Counted from the first letter of the stretch, positions 36,663 to 45,613 are shown. The stretch: 64,000 bases of DNA from Enterobacter cloacae (GCA_014169315.1 AP022134.1:186001-250000); one strand, 5' to 3'. The notes: generated from the sequence alone by a model not told the origin. A program made the numbers and translations.

Positions 36663-37019
36663 ATGAACATGAAAAAGCCCAAAGCTGCATTACAGAATGC
36701 CATGAAAGAAGATGTGCCAGCTGTGACACAGATTCAGATGCGATCTACGGTTTCCAGAAAGGTTCGCTATGTAAAACAGGCAAATCGAGAGGGTCTGAAA
36801 TTATCTGAGTGGATGTCGCGGCATCTCGACGCTGTCTGTGATACCGCAGATGAGATTCATAAAGGCAAACGCTCAACTCCGGTTGCGCCTGGGAAGATTC
36901 CCCCTGAGGTATACCAGGTGATATACGATCAGTGCGGCGGGTTCGTGGAGTGTGATGCTAATGCCCAGGTAATCTGGGAAGCCTGCCGTGATGCCATTCT
37001 TAACGGAGACAAAGGGTAA
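36663..37019 (+). CDS. Hypothetical basic protein, 118 aa
   Basis: Basic N-terminal half (residues 1-50, many Lys/Arg: STVSRKVRYVKQANREGLK) with a later helical part; it could bind nucleic acid, which is inference from charge only. Its stop codon lies in a hairpin (37012-37050) with 9-bp arms AAGGGTAAA and TTTACCCTT and an inner stem; the next gene starts 15 bases beyond, so the hairpin may affect coupling of the two. Confidence 0.5.
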   Translation: MNMKKPKAALQNAMKEDVPAVTQIQMRSTVSRKVRYVKQANREGLKLSEWMSRHLDAVCDTADEIHKGKRSTPVAPGKIPPEVYQVIYDQCGGFVECDANAQVIWEACRDAILNGDKG

Positions 37020-37065
37020 ACGGCAGGTATCGCCTGTCATTTTTACCCTTGTGAGGAAAATCCTG

Positions 37066-37269
37066 ATGAACCATGAGAGCCGAACTGTATACCTGAACAC
37101 GGCCATTGAGGCCCTGTTGAAAGCTGAGGCGGCTCTGAACGAGCTGGCATTAGCCTATGTACTCAAACCAGGTGAAAAGGCAAGCGCATGCCATCCCCGA
37201 ACCGGTACGCTTTCCACAGCTTCCCAGGTAAGAAAACTTCGCCGTGTTCTAGAAAAAAACAAGTTATGA
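37066..37269 (+). CDS. Small hypothetical protein, 67 aa
   Basis: Start at the ATG after GTGAGGAAAATCCTG. The product is helical (TAIEALLKAEAALNELALAYVL), with a C-terminal basic helix (VRKLRRVLEKNK). It lies 46 bases after the previous gene, across the hairpin described there. Unknown function. Confidence 0.45.
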   Translation: MNHESRTVYLNTAIEALLKAEAALNELALAYVLKPGEKASACHPRTGTLSTASQVRKLRRVLEKNKL

Positions 37270-37550
37270 CGGCCCTTATACGCTGGCATAATGTACCGTG
37301 CTTCGCTCATCCCAGCAGTATGGGTTTTAAACTCTTCCATTTTTAAGAGTACGGGAAGAGCCTTATTATTGTCGCATACCCTACGGATGCATTGCAGTTC
37401 AAACCGCTGTTCGGTGCAATTATTGCTGTATCCGGCGGATTTGAAAATGACAGAAATAGTGATGTAAAGCTCCGCCATTAAAGAAATGCCCCGTAGTTTG
37501 GCGAATCAACTTTCTGAATTATCTCGATGAACACCATTTAAGGAAATCGA

Positions 37551-37871
37551 ATGTGTGATTTTTGCAGGGCTGACGAAAATTACTTTCATATGGCAGAATG
37601 CGTGTATGACCAACTGGTTAAAGAGTATCCCGTAATGTGGCTGCGGGATTCAACCCGGATCGGGGCCTGCTACCTCTGTCGAGAACTGCTGTCGCCGGAG
37701 GGGATGGTCCTGGCGATGCAGAGCGCTTTCCCTGCGAAGGGATGGCGGCTGCGTATTTGGTACAATGAAACCATTGACGAAGAGATAGAACCGCAGCGTG
37801 GAGACTGTATTGAGCTGTCCTCCAGGGCGGACGCTCTGCTGTCCTTCATGTCGTTCCAGGAAAAGGTTTAG
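37551..37871 (+). CDS. Small CxxC protein, possible zinc site
   Basis: The 106-aa product has two CxxC pairs: CDFC at residue 2 and CYLC near residue 42, spacing that suits a zinc site. The rest is mixed alpha/beta. ATG after AAGGAAATCGA. Function unknown. The 609-bp region that follows to the hok gene holds only a tiny frame and two terminator-like hairpins. Confidence 0.5.
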   Translation: MCDFCRADENYFHMAECVYDQLVKEYPVMWLRDSTRIGACYLCRELLSPEGMVLAMQSAFPAKGWRLRIWYNETIDEEIEPQRGDCIELSSRADALLSFMSFQEKV

Positions 37872-38195
37872 CGCTGCGGCCCCCCTCACAAAAAGGCGCT
37901 TTCCGCGACAAATCTGGTACGACCGGACAACGTTGAGTCAATTCTTGCTTCCCCGCAGAAGAATCCCTATGAAGTAAAGTAGAGGTAGGCATTACGCCCA
38001 CCAGCAAACCTGATAACTGTTCTTTGCGTAACATCCTCAAACTTCTGGTGCCTTCGTAGACTGCGATGCGAATGCCCATGAGCTGAATTCACCGTATCAT
38101 TTGACCGGATGCAGCGAGAACAGAAATGACAATGTTTGAACGATTTGCCAGACGGCCATAAAACTCTACTGGGTACAGAATAAGGACTGACCGCA

Positions 38196-38270
38196 ATGGC
38201 TACGTTCTATGAGCTACCGACCAGTGAGAAGTCCATTGTTTCCGGTACGTGCCCGGACGAGCACCGGTGA
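38196..38270 (+). CDS. Tiny frame, 24 aa, doubtful
   Basis: ATG after AAGGACTGACCGCA opens 24 codons (begins ATFYELPTSEKS). It may be a remnant of a longer gene or chance. Listed because nothing else is in 37872-38384. Confidence 0.2.
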   Translation: MATFYELPTSEKSIVSGTCPDEHR

Positions 38271-38381
38271 AATTTTTCCCGACTGGATTACGCTAAGGCT
38301 TTTGAACGGTTTGCGTGAAGTGGGACTCTTTGGGTCTGGTTCTTGATTTATACAAAAGGCTATATGCCACAAGACGGGAGG

Positions 38382-38417
38382 AAAAAAGGGTTTCCCCGAC
38401 TGGAGAAACCCTTTCAA
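38382..38417. terminator. Terminator-like hairpin
   Basis: Perfect 10-bp arms AAAGGGTTTC and GAAACCCTTT around a 10-base loop, with A and T tracts outside. It would work mainly leftward. Confidence 0.6.
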
Positions 38418-38447
38418 AAGGTGCCGATGGCATACTAATCCACACCC

Positions 38448-38474
38448 CGAAAAGAGGGGGTTGCCCCCCTCTTT
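38448..38474 (-). terminator. Terminator of hok
   Basis: Arms AAAGAGGGGG and CCCCCTCTTT with a 4-base loop lie six bases after the hok stop. On the minus strand the stem ends in a short U run. Confidence 0.75.
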
Positions 38475-38479
38475 GTCAG

Positions 38480-38638
38480 CTACTTACCGGATTCGTAGGC
38501 CAGGATAGCAGATACCTCCCTTGTTCCGTCTTTCATCCGCAACTCGCAAAGCGAGTTTCGTGTGAGCCAGGTGAATATCAACAGCGTTAAACAAACTATT
38601 AATATGCACAAAACAATGGGTTGGTTCGGCATTTTCAT
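38480..38638 (-). CDS. hok: Hok/Gef-family type I toxin
   Basis: The 52-codon frame has all features of Hok: a short basic start ([13 protein letters not shown]), one membrane helix with the near-invariant core [14 protein letters not shown], the SLCELR segment with its conserved Cys, and the ending AYESGK. Such peptides depolarise the inner membrane when the unstable Sok antisense RNA is lost, killing plasmid-free cells. A second ATG two codons in is possible. The gene lies between relBE and a terminator. The antisense RNA should come from the + strand at about 38640-38720; I cannot define its promoter by eye. Confidence 0.88.
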   Translation of the reverse strand: MKMPNQPIVLCILIVCLTLLIFTWLTRNSLCELRMKDGTREVSAILAYESGK

Positions 38639-38709
38639 GGCCTTCTTCTCCTGTCAACGCAAAGCAGAAGTGTCACCATCGGTGCGAAACAGAGATGTCA
38701 TGCTTTGGT

Positions 38710-38997
38710 TCAGAGAATGCGTTTGACCGCCTCGCTATATACTTCCGAGCGTTCTCTTTTCCCAACAGAAATCACGAAAACGACAACTTTCTCGTCTATA
38801 ACCTGGTATACAAGGCGATAGCCTGAAGACCGGAGCTTAATCTTGTAACAATCAGGCATACCACGGAGCTTGTTTGCTTCAATCCGGGGTGACTCAAGTA
38901 CTTCAACCAGCTTCTTTTTCAACTGTTCACGTACCGTCGAGCCCAGCTTTCGCCATTCCTTTAGTGCCCGCTCGTCAAAATCCAGAAAATACGCCAT
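38710..38997 (-). CDS. relE: RelE-family mRNA interferase toxin
   Basis: The 95-aa product has the RelE plan: FDERALKEWRKLGS at the start, then KLRGMPDCYKIKLRSSGYRLVYQV and a last strand VVVFVISVGKRERSEVY. The Arg residues of the central strands and the late KRER region are the usual RNA-cleaving set. RelE cuts mRNA in the ribosome A site when RelB is degraded. The start ATG overlaps the relB stop, so antitoxin is made first. It forms a second stability module next to hok. Confidence 0.92.
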   Translation of the reverse strand: MAYFLDFDERALKEWRKLGSTVREQLKKKLVEVLESPRIEANKLRGMPDCYKIKLRSSGYRLVYQVIDEKVVVFVISVGKRERSEVYSEAVKRIL

Positions 38998-39236
38998 CAG
39001 AGTTCATCCAGCGTCACACGTACTGGCTTAGGATTACGAAGTCGTTCTTTCACTATCTCCACAAGTTCAGCATCTTCATCACTCAGGAGTGTCTGTTTGA
39101 ACGGCAAGCGTTCATTGTCAGCGATATACTCGAGCATGAGACGAAGCGCTTCAGAAGGAGTTACGCCCATTTTTTCAAGCGCGGCGTAAGAACGCGCTTT
39201 AAGTTCATCGTCAATACGTAGGTTAATGCTACCCAT
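38997..39236 (-). CDS. relB: RelB-family antitoxin
   Basis: The 79-aa protein has an N-terminal ribbon-helix-helix (INLRIDDELKARSYAALEKMGVTPSEALRLML) for DNA binding and a charged C-terminal tail that wraps RelE. It is followed directly by relE with a one-base overlap. Known RelB proteins repress their own operon with RelE as co-repressor; an inverted repeat just upstream fits this. Confidence 0.92.
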   Translation of the reverse strand: MGSINLRIDDELKARSYAALEKMGVTPSEALRLMLEYIADNERLPFKQTLLSDEDAELVEIVKERLRNPKPVRVTLDEL

Positions 39237-39248
39237 GTCTTACACCCC

Positions 39249-39273
39249 TTGTAATTACAAATGTCATTACAAG
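39249..39273. promoter_or_regulatory. Probable RelB operator
   Basis: The palindrome TTGTAATTACAA is followed by CATTACAAG, giving repeated TTGTAAT half-sites within 40 bases of the relB start. Confidence 0.6.
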
Positions 39274-39498
39274 TATCGCACTACAACATGCTTAGGGCAA
39301 GTCACGAAGTAAGTCAGAAAGTAGTCGTAAGAACGGTGATCACTGTCCGCTTTGTGCCAGAAGCGGACTTTTTAAAAATATTGCGTGCCCAACAATTGGG
39401 CGCAGGTCACATCAAGTACCCTCAGAATTATAGAGAATACCTGAAATTTTTGTAGAGCGAGGTTTGTTACCCTGCCCGACCAGCGACATGTGGTTAGT

Positions 39499-40422
39499 TT
39501 AGTGATCAGAAATGTCGAGCGTTTGGTCGTTCATTGACGCGGGATCTTCCAACGGTTCCACATGAGTGGTGATATGGATAAAAGGCAGTGCGGTGCGGAT
39601 ATCATTCTCTATACGCTCGGCCCAGTCGTGCCCATATTGAACAGTCCATCGCCCAGGAACTAGGATGTGCATTGTCATAAACGCCCGCCCGCCAGCCTGG
39701 CGTGTACGTAGTGCATGGAAATCAAGCCCCTGTTCACGATATCCTGCCAGCAGTGACTCGATTTTTTTGAGTTCTTCCGTGGGTAGCGATACGTCCATCA
39801 GACCTGCAGCTGAACGACTCATAAGCTGATAACCAGTCCAAACGATGTTGGCTGCGACCAGCAATGCAACGATCGGATCGACCCAAAACCAGCCGGTCAG
39901 ATAAACCAGTCCGACACCAAAAATGACACCGACCGACGTCCAGACATCGGTCAGCAGGTGATGAGCATCTGCCTCAAGAGTGATAGAGTTGTGCTGCCTG
40001 CCAGCCCTTAACAAAATGCGAGCCGTCACAAAATTAAGGATTGATGCGACTGTTGAAACCAGTAATCCGAGACCAATCTCCTCAAGCGGCTGTGGAGTTA
40101 ACATCCGCTCAACTGCGGTATAGGCGATACTGGCTGCCGCCAATAGGATCAGAAATCCTTCGAAAGCACTCGAGAAATATTCGGCTTTGCCGTGCCCATA
40201 TGCATGGTTCTCATCGGCCGGAAGCGCAGCCAAGGTCAGCATCCAGAGCGCCATTAGGGCTCCTGCGAGGTTAACTACGGATTCGATGGCATCAGATAGC
40301 AGACCGACCGAACCGGTCATTTTCCACGCCACACCTTTGAGTCCGATAGTGGCAATAGCCGTGGCAATGGAAAGCCAAGCGTAGTGCGTCAGCGGACGAG
40401 GTAACCCTTTTGTTTTAGTCAT
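39499..40422 (-). CDS. CDF-family cation efflux protein
   Basis: The 307-aa protein has the cation diffusion facilitator fold: about six membrane helices in residues 15-205, with metal-site residues [13 protein letters not shown] ([12 protein letters not shown], residues 38-49) and [13 protein letters not shown] (residues 152-164), and a cytoplasmic C-terminal domain ending near HITTHVEP. The AYGHGK motif follows helix 2. Such proteins exchange Zn, Co, Fe or Cd for protons; the metal cannot be read from the sequence. It is accessory cargo, set between relBE and a cytochrome gene. Confidence 0.88.
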   Translation of the reverse strand: MTKTKGLPRPLTHYAWLSIATAIATIGLKGVAWKMTGSVGLLSDAIESVVNLAGALMALWMLTLAALPADENHAYGHGKAEYFSSAFEGFLILLAAASIAYTAVERMLTPQPLEEIGLGLLVSTVASILNFVTARILLRAGRQHNSITLEADAHHLLTDVWTSVGVIFGVGLVYLTGWFWVDPIVALLVAANIVWTGYQLMSRSAAGLMDVSLPTEELKKIESLLAGYREQGLDFHALRTRQAGGRAFMTMHILVPGRWTVQYGHDWAERIENDIRTALPFIHITTHVEPLEDPASMNDQTLDISDH

Positions 40423-40621
40423 TATTAACTTCCTAAAATAGGACGACTAACTCACATTTCTATCCATGATAGATAATTAAACAATCATTTCGCCATGAAT
40501 ATTTTTTCGTTTTTATTAAATTTAATTAAAAAGTCTCTGCAAGTGCTGTTTCATCTTCTAGTAAACTAAATTTTATTTTTAGGGTTTTCTTCAACTTGAA
40601 GTAATATTATCTCACAACAGA

Positions 40622-41194
40622 TTAGTCACTTAGGTTAACTGAGCGGCTTTTATATTTTTCAATTAAAATATGCAAAACTCCCATTGCACCATGTGCATAA
40701 AAATAGACCTCAATGAAAGTAGTAAAGAACTTATGCCAGTGGATTACTGTTTCAGCCAGATTTGACTGCATGGTATTCAACAAGAACCATAGGCCACCTG
40801 AAAGTGCTACAATTAGCAATGCTAGAACTCCAAATCCTTGGATTGTACTGGCAATACCTCCCGAATGTGCATCGGGCAGTCGGAAACTAGTCAACGTTTT
40901 TATATCTTGCTTAATACCACTAAAGTCAAGCCCTACCCATGAAAAATAATAAGTAAAACCTCTTTGAGTAAGCATCCAACTTAACATAATAAAACCACAA
41001 ATAATCAGTCCTAACCCTGAAATAATGTGCATCCAGGTTATAACTCCTTCAAGACTATGTTCACCAATTGCTTCGGTCTCTGTCAGATTAGAGTTAATAA
41101 TTTGTGATAATATTAGAAATGCCACAATGATGTGAAGAATACGAAAAAAAGGAGCGTAATCATGGGGTAATAGATTCCAGAGTCGCAATTTCAT
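40622..41194 (-). CDS. Cytochrome b561-like membrane protein
   Basis: The ATG at 41194 follows AAGGACTCATTA and is preferred to an in-frame ATG at 41233 without a clear site. The product of about 190 aa has four membrane helices, with histidines in RILHIIVAF, TWMHIISGL, VIHWHKFF and YAHGAMGVLHI in places suited to bind two b hemes. Family members carry electrons between quinol and partner proteins. IS26 begins 53 bases upstream, so the native promoter is lost; a hybrid promoter may have formed. Confidence 0.75.
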   Translation of the reverse strand: MKLRLWNLLPHDYAPFFRILHIIVAFLILSQIINSNLTETEAIGEHSLEGVITWMHIISGLGLIICGFIMLSWMLTQRGFTYYFSWVGLDFSGIKQDIKTLTSFRLPDAHSGGIASTIQGFGVLALLIVALSGGLWFLLNTMQSNLAETVIHWHKFFTTFIEVYFYAHGAMGVLHILIEKYKSRSVNLSD

Positions 41195-41246
41195 TAATGA
41201 GTCCTTAGTAAATTTATCGATGATCTTAATCATACAAAAGAATTAT

Positions 41247-42066
41247 GGCACTGTTGCAAAGTTAGCGATGAGGCAGCCTTTTGTCTTATTCAAAGGCCTT
41301 ACATTTCAAAAACTCTGCTTACCAGGCGCATTTCGCCCAGGGGATCACCATAATAAAATGCTGAGGCCTGGCCTTTGCGTAGTGCACGCATCACCTCAAT
41401 ACCTTTGATGGTGGCGTAAGCCGTCTTCATGGATTTAAATCCCAGCGTGGCGCCGATTATCCGTTTCAGTTTGCCATGATCGCATTCAATCACGTTGTTC
41501 CGGTACTTAATCTGTCGGTGTTCAACGTCAGACGGGCACCGGCCTTCGCGTTTGAGCAGAGCAAGCGCGCGACCATAGGCGGGCGCTTTATCCGTGTTGA
41601 TGAATCGCGGGATCTGCCACTTCTTCACGTTGTTGAGGATTTTACCCAGAAACCGGTATGCAGCTTTGCTGTTACGACGGGAGGAGAGATAAAAATCGAC
41701 AGTGCGGCCCCGGCTGTCGACGGCCCGGTACAGATACGCCCAGCGGCCATTGACCTTCACGTAGGTTTCATCCATGTGCCACGGGCAAAGATCGGAAGGG
41801 TTACGCCAGTACCAGCGCAGCCGTTTTTCCATTTCAGGCGCATAACGCTGAACCCAGCGGTAAATCGTGGAGTGATCGACATTCACTCCGCGTTCAGCCA
41901 GCATCTCCTGCAGCTCACGGTAACTGATGCCGTATTTGCAGTACCAGCGTACGGCCCACAGAATGATGTCACGCTGAAAATGCCGGCCTTTGAATGGGTT
42001 CATGTGCAGCTCCATCAGCAAAAGGGGATGATAAGTTTATCACCACCGACTATTTGCAACAGTGCC
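41247..42066 (-). mobile_element. IS26, left copy
   Basis: Exactly 820 bp with perfect 14-bp terminal inverted repeats GGCACTGTTGCAAA. The transposase reads leftward. The flanking 8-mers AGAATTAT and AAGCTAAC differ, so there is no target duplication at this copy. Confidence 0.97.
41299..42003 (-). CDS. tnpA: IS26 transposase (left copy)
   Basis: 234 aa from the standard start [11 protein letters not shown]. It has the N-terminal helix-turn-helix and the DDE catalytic residues in [19 protein letters not shown] and [10 protein letters not shown]. It is intact and identical in translation to the right copy. IS26 moves by copy-in and by conservative joining next to an existing copy, which produces arrays like the one here. 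Confidence 0.97.
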   Translation of the reverse strand: MNPFKGRHFQRDIILWAVRWYCKYGISYRELQEMLAERGVNVDHSTIYRWVQRYAPEMEKRLRWYWRNPSDLCPWHMDETYVKVNGRWAYLYRAVDSRGRTVDFYLSSRRNSKAAYRFLGKILNNVKKWQIPRFINTDKAPAYGRALALLKREGRCPSDVEHRQIKYRNNVIECDHGKLKRIIGATLGFKSMKTAYATIKGIEVMRALRKGQASAFYYGDPLGEMRLVSRVFEM

Positions 42067-42548
42067 AAGCTAACTGGTTTAACGATGCTCAGGAACACAC
42101 TTTCAATCTCGATATTCGTGAAGTCACGCTCAGTGATAAACCTGAAGTACCTGAAAACGATGCCTATGCTTACATTAATGAGCATGTGCCGGATCATGAT
42201 GTACTTCTAGCAGGTTTCCCCTGTCAACCGTTTAGCCTTGCGGGCGTAAGCAAGAAAAACTCGCTCGGGCGCGCGCATGGTTTCGAATGTGAGGCTCAGG
42301 GAACGCTTTTCTTCGATGTGGCGCGTATTATCCGCGCAAAAAAACCTGCCATCTTTGTTCTTGAAAACGTTAAAAACCTGAAGAGCCATGACAAGGGTAA
42401 AACCTTTAAAGTCATCATGGATACCCTCGACGAACTGGGCTATGAAGTTGCGGATGCAGCTGAGATGGGCAAAAACGATCCTAAAGTTATCGACGGAAAG
42501 CACTTTTTACCTCAGCACCGAGAACGTATCGTTTTGGTCGGTTTCCGC
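42067..42548 (+). pseudogene. dcm: Internal fragment of a dcm-like DNA cytosine methyltransferase
   Basis: 482 bp between the IS26 copies encode about 160 residues of a C5-cytosine methylase. It includes the catalytic motif [11 protein letters not shown], the [10 protein letters not shown] motif and the [11 protein letters not shown] motif. The first ~130-150 residues with the SAM-binding motif and the C-terminal target-recognition domain are missing, cut by IS26 on both sides. It is close to E. coli Dcm but not the same. It cannot be active. It marks deletions on both sides by IS26. Confidence 0.9.
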
Positions 42549-43368
42549 GGCACTGTTGCAAATAGTCGGTGGTGATAAACTTATCATCCCCTTTTGCTGA
42601 TGGAGCTGCACATGAACCCATTCAAAGGCCGGCATTTTCAGCGTGACATCATTCTGTGGGCCGTACGCTGGTACTGCAAATACGGCATCAGTTACCGTGA
42701 GCTGCAGGAGATGCTGGCTGAACGCGGAGTGAATGTCGATCACTCCACGATTTACCGCTGGGTTCAGCGTTATGCGCCTGAAATGGAAAAACGGCTGCGC
42801 TGGTACTGGCGTAACCCTTCCGATCTTTGCCCGTGGCACATGGATGAAACCTACGTGAAGGTCAATGGCCGCTGGGCGTATCTGTACCGGGCCGTCGACA
42901 GCCGGGGCCGCACTGTCGATTTTTATCTCTCCTCCCGTCGTAACAGCAAAGCTGCATACCGGTTTCTGGGTAAAATCCTCAACAACGTGAAGAAGTGGCA
43001 GATCCCGCGATTCATCAACACGGATAAAGCGCCCGCCTATGGTCGCGCGCTTGCTCTGCTCAAACGCGAAGGCCGGTGCCCGTCTGACGTTGAACACCGA
43101 CAGATTAAGTACCGGAACAACGTGATTGAATGCGATCATGGCAAACTGAAACGGATAATCGGCGCCACGCTGGGATTTAAATCCATGAAGACGGCTTACG
43201 CCACCATCAAAGGTATTGAGGTGATGCGTGCACTACGCAAAGGCCAGGCCTCAGCATTTTATTATGGTGATCCCCTGGGCGAAATGCGCCTGGTAAGCAG
43301 AGTTTTTGAAATGTAAGGCCTTTGAATAAGACAAAAGGCTGCCTCATCGCTAACTTTGCAACAGTGCC
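42549..43368 (+). mobile_element. IS26, right copy
   Basis: 820 bp with the same perfect 14-bp ends, in inverted orientation to the left copy, so the two transposase genes point away from the dcm fragment. Flanking 8-mers GTTTCCGC and ATGTAAGG do not match each other or the left copy. Confidence 0.97.
42612..43316 (+). CDS. tnpA: IS26 transposase (right copy)
   Basis: 234 aa, same residues as the left copy including all DDE positions. It is intact. Two identical inverted copies 482 bp apart allow inversion of the dcm fragment by homologous recombination. Confidence 0.97.
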   Translation: MNPFKGRHFQRDIILWAVRWYCKYGISYRELQEMLAERGVNVDHSTIYRWVQRYAPEMEKRLRWYWRNPSDLCPWHMDETYVKVNGRWAYLYRAVDSRGRTVDFYLSSRRNSKAAYRFLGKILNNVKKWQIPRFINTDKAPAYGRALALLKREGRCPSDVEHRQIKYRNNVIECDHGKLKRIIGATLGFKSMKTAYATIKGIEVMRALRKGQASAFYYGDPLGEMRLVSRVFEM

Positions 43369-43415
43369 ATGTAAGGTGGGATAGGTAGAAGAGGAGTAGA
43401 CGCTTGTAAGCGAGG

Positions 43416-43441
43416 CAAAAAAAAGGCACGGAAACCGTGCC
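43416..43441 (-). terminator. Terminator of the 58-43.5 kb gene array
   Basis: Perfect 7-bp arms GGCACGG/CCGTGCC with a 3-base loop, followed on the minus strand by eight U. It lies 40 bases after the last gene of the leftward array and 48 bases from IS26, so the insertion did not cut the array. Confidence 0.9.
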
Positions 43442-43480
43442 ATAAGAGTATGTGAGAAAAAATCAAAATCAGGGAAAGAA

Positions 43481-44437
43481 TCAAGCAGCTTGTGAAACTG
43501 AATCTCCAACTGCAAGATTTAAATTTCTTAGGTTATCGAAAACTTCAGATACTAAGTCATTACGGTCGTGGATTTTAATCCGCCCACCGGTTAACTCTGA
43601 AACATAAACGGTATGGCAGAGGTCAGTAACCACTTCGCCGTATTCATCAACGACTTCCAAAGATGCAATCATCGGAATATAAGAAGCCGCAGCATAGCTC
43701 TCATAAATACTTATTATGGAGTCATTGTTGCGTCGAGAAATTACCCTACCAGAAGGTAAAGCCTCATCTTCCATATAGCAATCAGATAGGTCCTCACAGA
43801 AGTCATTTTCTTTAAGTGAAATATTAAGGGTCAATTCACTGTTGATAGAGCGTGAATAAGAATATTCACTCAGTTTATAGCAAGCCAAACTTATATCACT
43901 AAAAGTTTCATAAGCTTTATAGAGGCTCGATGTTATAGACTCAGATACAAATGTTATTAGTCCAATAAAATGAGTATCCCAGAACTGTTGCAAAGCAAAA
44001 CGGGCAATCATAACCTGACCATCAACCTGCATCAGTCTGTTATATTCATCCCGGTCATAACCTTTCGACTGAGAAACATCATTAGACATGCTAAGAACTT
44101 CACTACAAACATCATCATATTCAAAACGGCTAGTTGCAAAGTGTTTTCCTGAAATCTCAAGGTACTGACCAGAGACTGCGTCAAACACCTCAAGAAAGTA
44201 ACAGAGTCGAGATTTTAAAGATTCTCTGTTTAAAGCTTCTATTTCATTCTCAGAGATACTATCGACATATAAATCAACAGCATTCTTGAGTTCAATAGCT
44301 TTGATATTACAGGTAAAAGAAAGCTCGTCACTTTGACAATGGCAAACACTTAATACTATATCCGCCTCATCAAAATCTATGCCAAGATAGCTCAGAACTG
44401 CTCGGACATAGTTTTTATCATCAGATGAATGTGTCAT
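43481..44437 (-). CDS. Paralogue 1 of a five-member unknown family
   Basis: The ATG at 44437 lies at the same distance from GAGGTAGTGTA as in the next paralogue, so it is preferred to the GTG at 44443. The ~318-aa soluble protein is closest to the gene at 44609: shared phrases are MQVDGQVMIARFALQQF against MKVDGKVLVAKFALKQF, and a C-terminal DRNDLVSEVFDNLRN against DRTLLITEAFDDFRN. No known domain is recognised. It is the last gene of the array, followed by the terminator. The leader RNA element is at 44460-44496. Confidence 0.6.
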   Translation of the reverse strand: MTHSSDDKNYVRAVLSYLGIDFDEADIVLSVCHCQSDELSFTCNIKAIELKNAVDLYVDSISENEIEALNRESLKSRLCYFLEVFDAVSGQYLEISGKHFATSRFEYDDVCSEVLSMSNDVSQSKGYDRDEYNRLMQVDGQVMIARFALQQFWDTHFIGLITFVSESITSSLYKAYETFSDISLACYKLSEYSYSRSINSELTLNISLKENDFCEDLSDCYMEDEALPSGRVISRRNNDSIISIYESYAAASYIPMIASLEVVDEYGEVVTDLCHTVYVSELTGGRIKIHDRNDLVSEVFDNLRNLNLAVGDSVSQAA

Positions 44438-44459
44438 ATACACTACCTCAAATTTGAGA

Positions 44460-44496
44460 GGAAGTGCCCCAGAAGGGAAGCGACTTCCCCACTGGG
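44460..44496 (-). promoter_or_regulatory. RNA leader element 1 (interleaved helices)
   Basis: In the transcript: a = CCCAG with inner GGGAAG, a' = CTTCCC and CTGGG; b = GGAAGT...GC pairs with b' = GC..ACTTCC, which lies after a'. The SD GAGGTAG follows. Confidence 0.6.
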
Positions 44497-44576
44497 TTAG
44501 ATAAAAGTTTGGTTAAGCTAAAAGAAGATGCCAGCGACAGATTTTACATTGTCATAGACAAGTGTCTTCAGCCAAC

Positions 44577-44589
44577 CAAAGTTACTTTT
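44577..44589. repeat. Dispersed palindrome, intergenic
   Basis: CAAAGTTACTTTT between paralogues 2 and 1, 20 bases after the stop of paralogue 2. Confidence 0.7.
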
Positions 44590-44608
44590 TTGGACTGAAG
44601 CAAAAGGA

Positions 44609-45547
44609 TCATTGAGACGCGTTACGAAAATCGTCAAAAGCTTCAGTTATTAGTAATGTGCGATCAGTTACTCTGTATCGGTCATTACTTTCGAGAGATA
44701 CGTAAGTTGAATGCGAAGAATCACAGACAACACGCCCTCTTTTATTGATCAATCTTACTTCCATCATCACCGGCACATTGATAATTGAAGCAACATCGGT
44801 ATAGAGGGATATGAGGGCATCATTGTCACAATATAACGCCCCGTTCCCATCAAATGTATCGTTAAACTTAATATATATATCTGGCATATTTGCCGGATAA
44901 TCATCAGTATTGAAATCAATGCATAACTTTAAGTCATCATTAATACGGCGATTAATCTTATGCTGCCCAACACGTACAAAGCCATGTTCAACAGCTTTGA
45001 TAATCCTTAAAGTTTCATTAAGACAATCTGTAATTCTTTTCTCGACAAATGAGATAAAGTCACCAAAGTCGGAATGAAAAAACTGTTTAAGTGCAAATTT
45101 CGCAACTAACACTTTCCCATCCACCTTCATTTTATCGAGATAAAGATTTCTTATAGCATCAGTAGAAGAATTAGCTTTAGATAACTCTTCACAGTCATTA
45201 ATAATCATTGAAACAATATCAATAACTTTAACTGGGCTTAAAGTATTACTATATCCGCGAATATCAAACGTAAAAAATCCGAAATTCTTAAATACTCCAA
45301 GAAAATAAATTATTTTTTGTTTCAAAAGAATAGAATCGGAGTAAGATGCGTTGTGCTTTATTAGTTCAGATATGTAGAGATCCAACATACAATTTAAATT
45401 ATCGATATCTACATCGTAATCAAAGGTTACTTTGTCGAACGAAGTATCAGATAATTGAACGGTTATATCGTCAGCGGGAACATTAAGGCCTAAATTTTGA
45501 TAAAGAAAGGCACTAACAAATTCCACGTGGTCAGATTCTTTAAACAT
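44609..45547 (-). CDS. Paralogue 2 of a five-member unknown family
   Basis: A 312-aa soluble protein. Its plan is shared by all five neighbours: an N-terminal strand-rich part of ~70 residues (DKVTFDYDVDIDNLNCMLDLY), a long helical middle with F-x-x-F-I-x-F (FGDFISFVEKRITDCL) and a strand-rich end with a VPVMMEVRLINKRGRVVCDSS phrase. ATG after GAGGTAGTGTAA. No recognised domain, no membrane segment. It is the nearest relative of the gene at 43481. Confidence 0.6.
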   Translation of the reverse strand: MFKESDHVEFVSAFLYQNLGLNVPADDITVQLSDTSFDKVTFDYDVDIDNLNCMLDLYISELIKHNASYSDSILLKQKIIYFLGVFKNFGFFTFDIRGYSNTLSPVKVIDIVSMIINDCEELSKANSSTDAIRNLYLDKMKVDGKVLVAKFALKQFFHSDFGDFISFVEKRITDCLNETLRIIKAVEHGFVRVGQHKINRRINDDLKLCIDFNTDDYPANMPDIYIKFNDTFDGNGALYCDNDALISLYTDVASIINVPVMMEVRLINKRGRVVCDSSHSTYVSLESNDRYRVTDRTLLITEAFDDFRNASQ

Positions 45548-45570
45548 TTACACTACCTCATGACTAAAAA

Positions 45571-45609
45571 GGAAGTGCTTCCCACCGGGAAGCAAGTTCC
45601 CGGATGGGT
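45571..45609 (-). promoter_or_regulatory. RNA leader element 2 (interleaved helices)
   Basis: a = CCCA + CCGGGAA, a' = TTCCCGG + TGGG (11 bp, one bulge). The loop-side TGCTT pairs with AAGCA after a'. It begins a few bases after the stop of the preceding gene. Confidence 0.6.
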
Positions 45610-45613
45610 TAGA

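Noticed and set aside
42507..43139. Long frames opposite the IS26 transposase genes
   Set aside because: They are antisense shadows of the transposase, present identically at both copies.
41247..43368. Classical IS26 composite transposon
   Set aside because: No 8-bp duplication flanks the pair; the copies are inverted and the dcm part is only a fragment.
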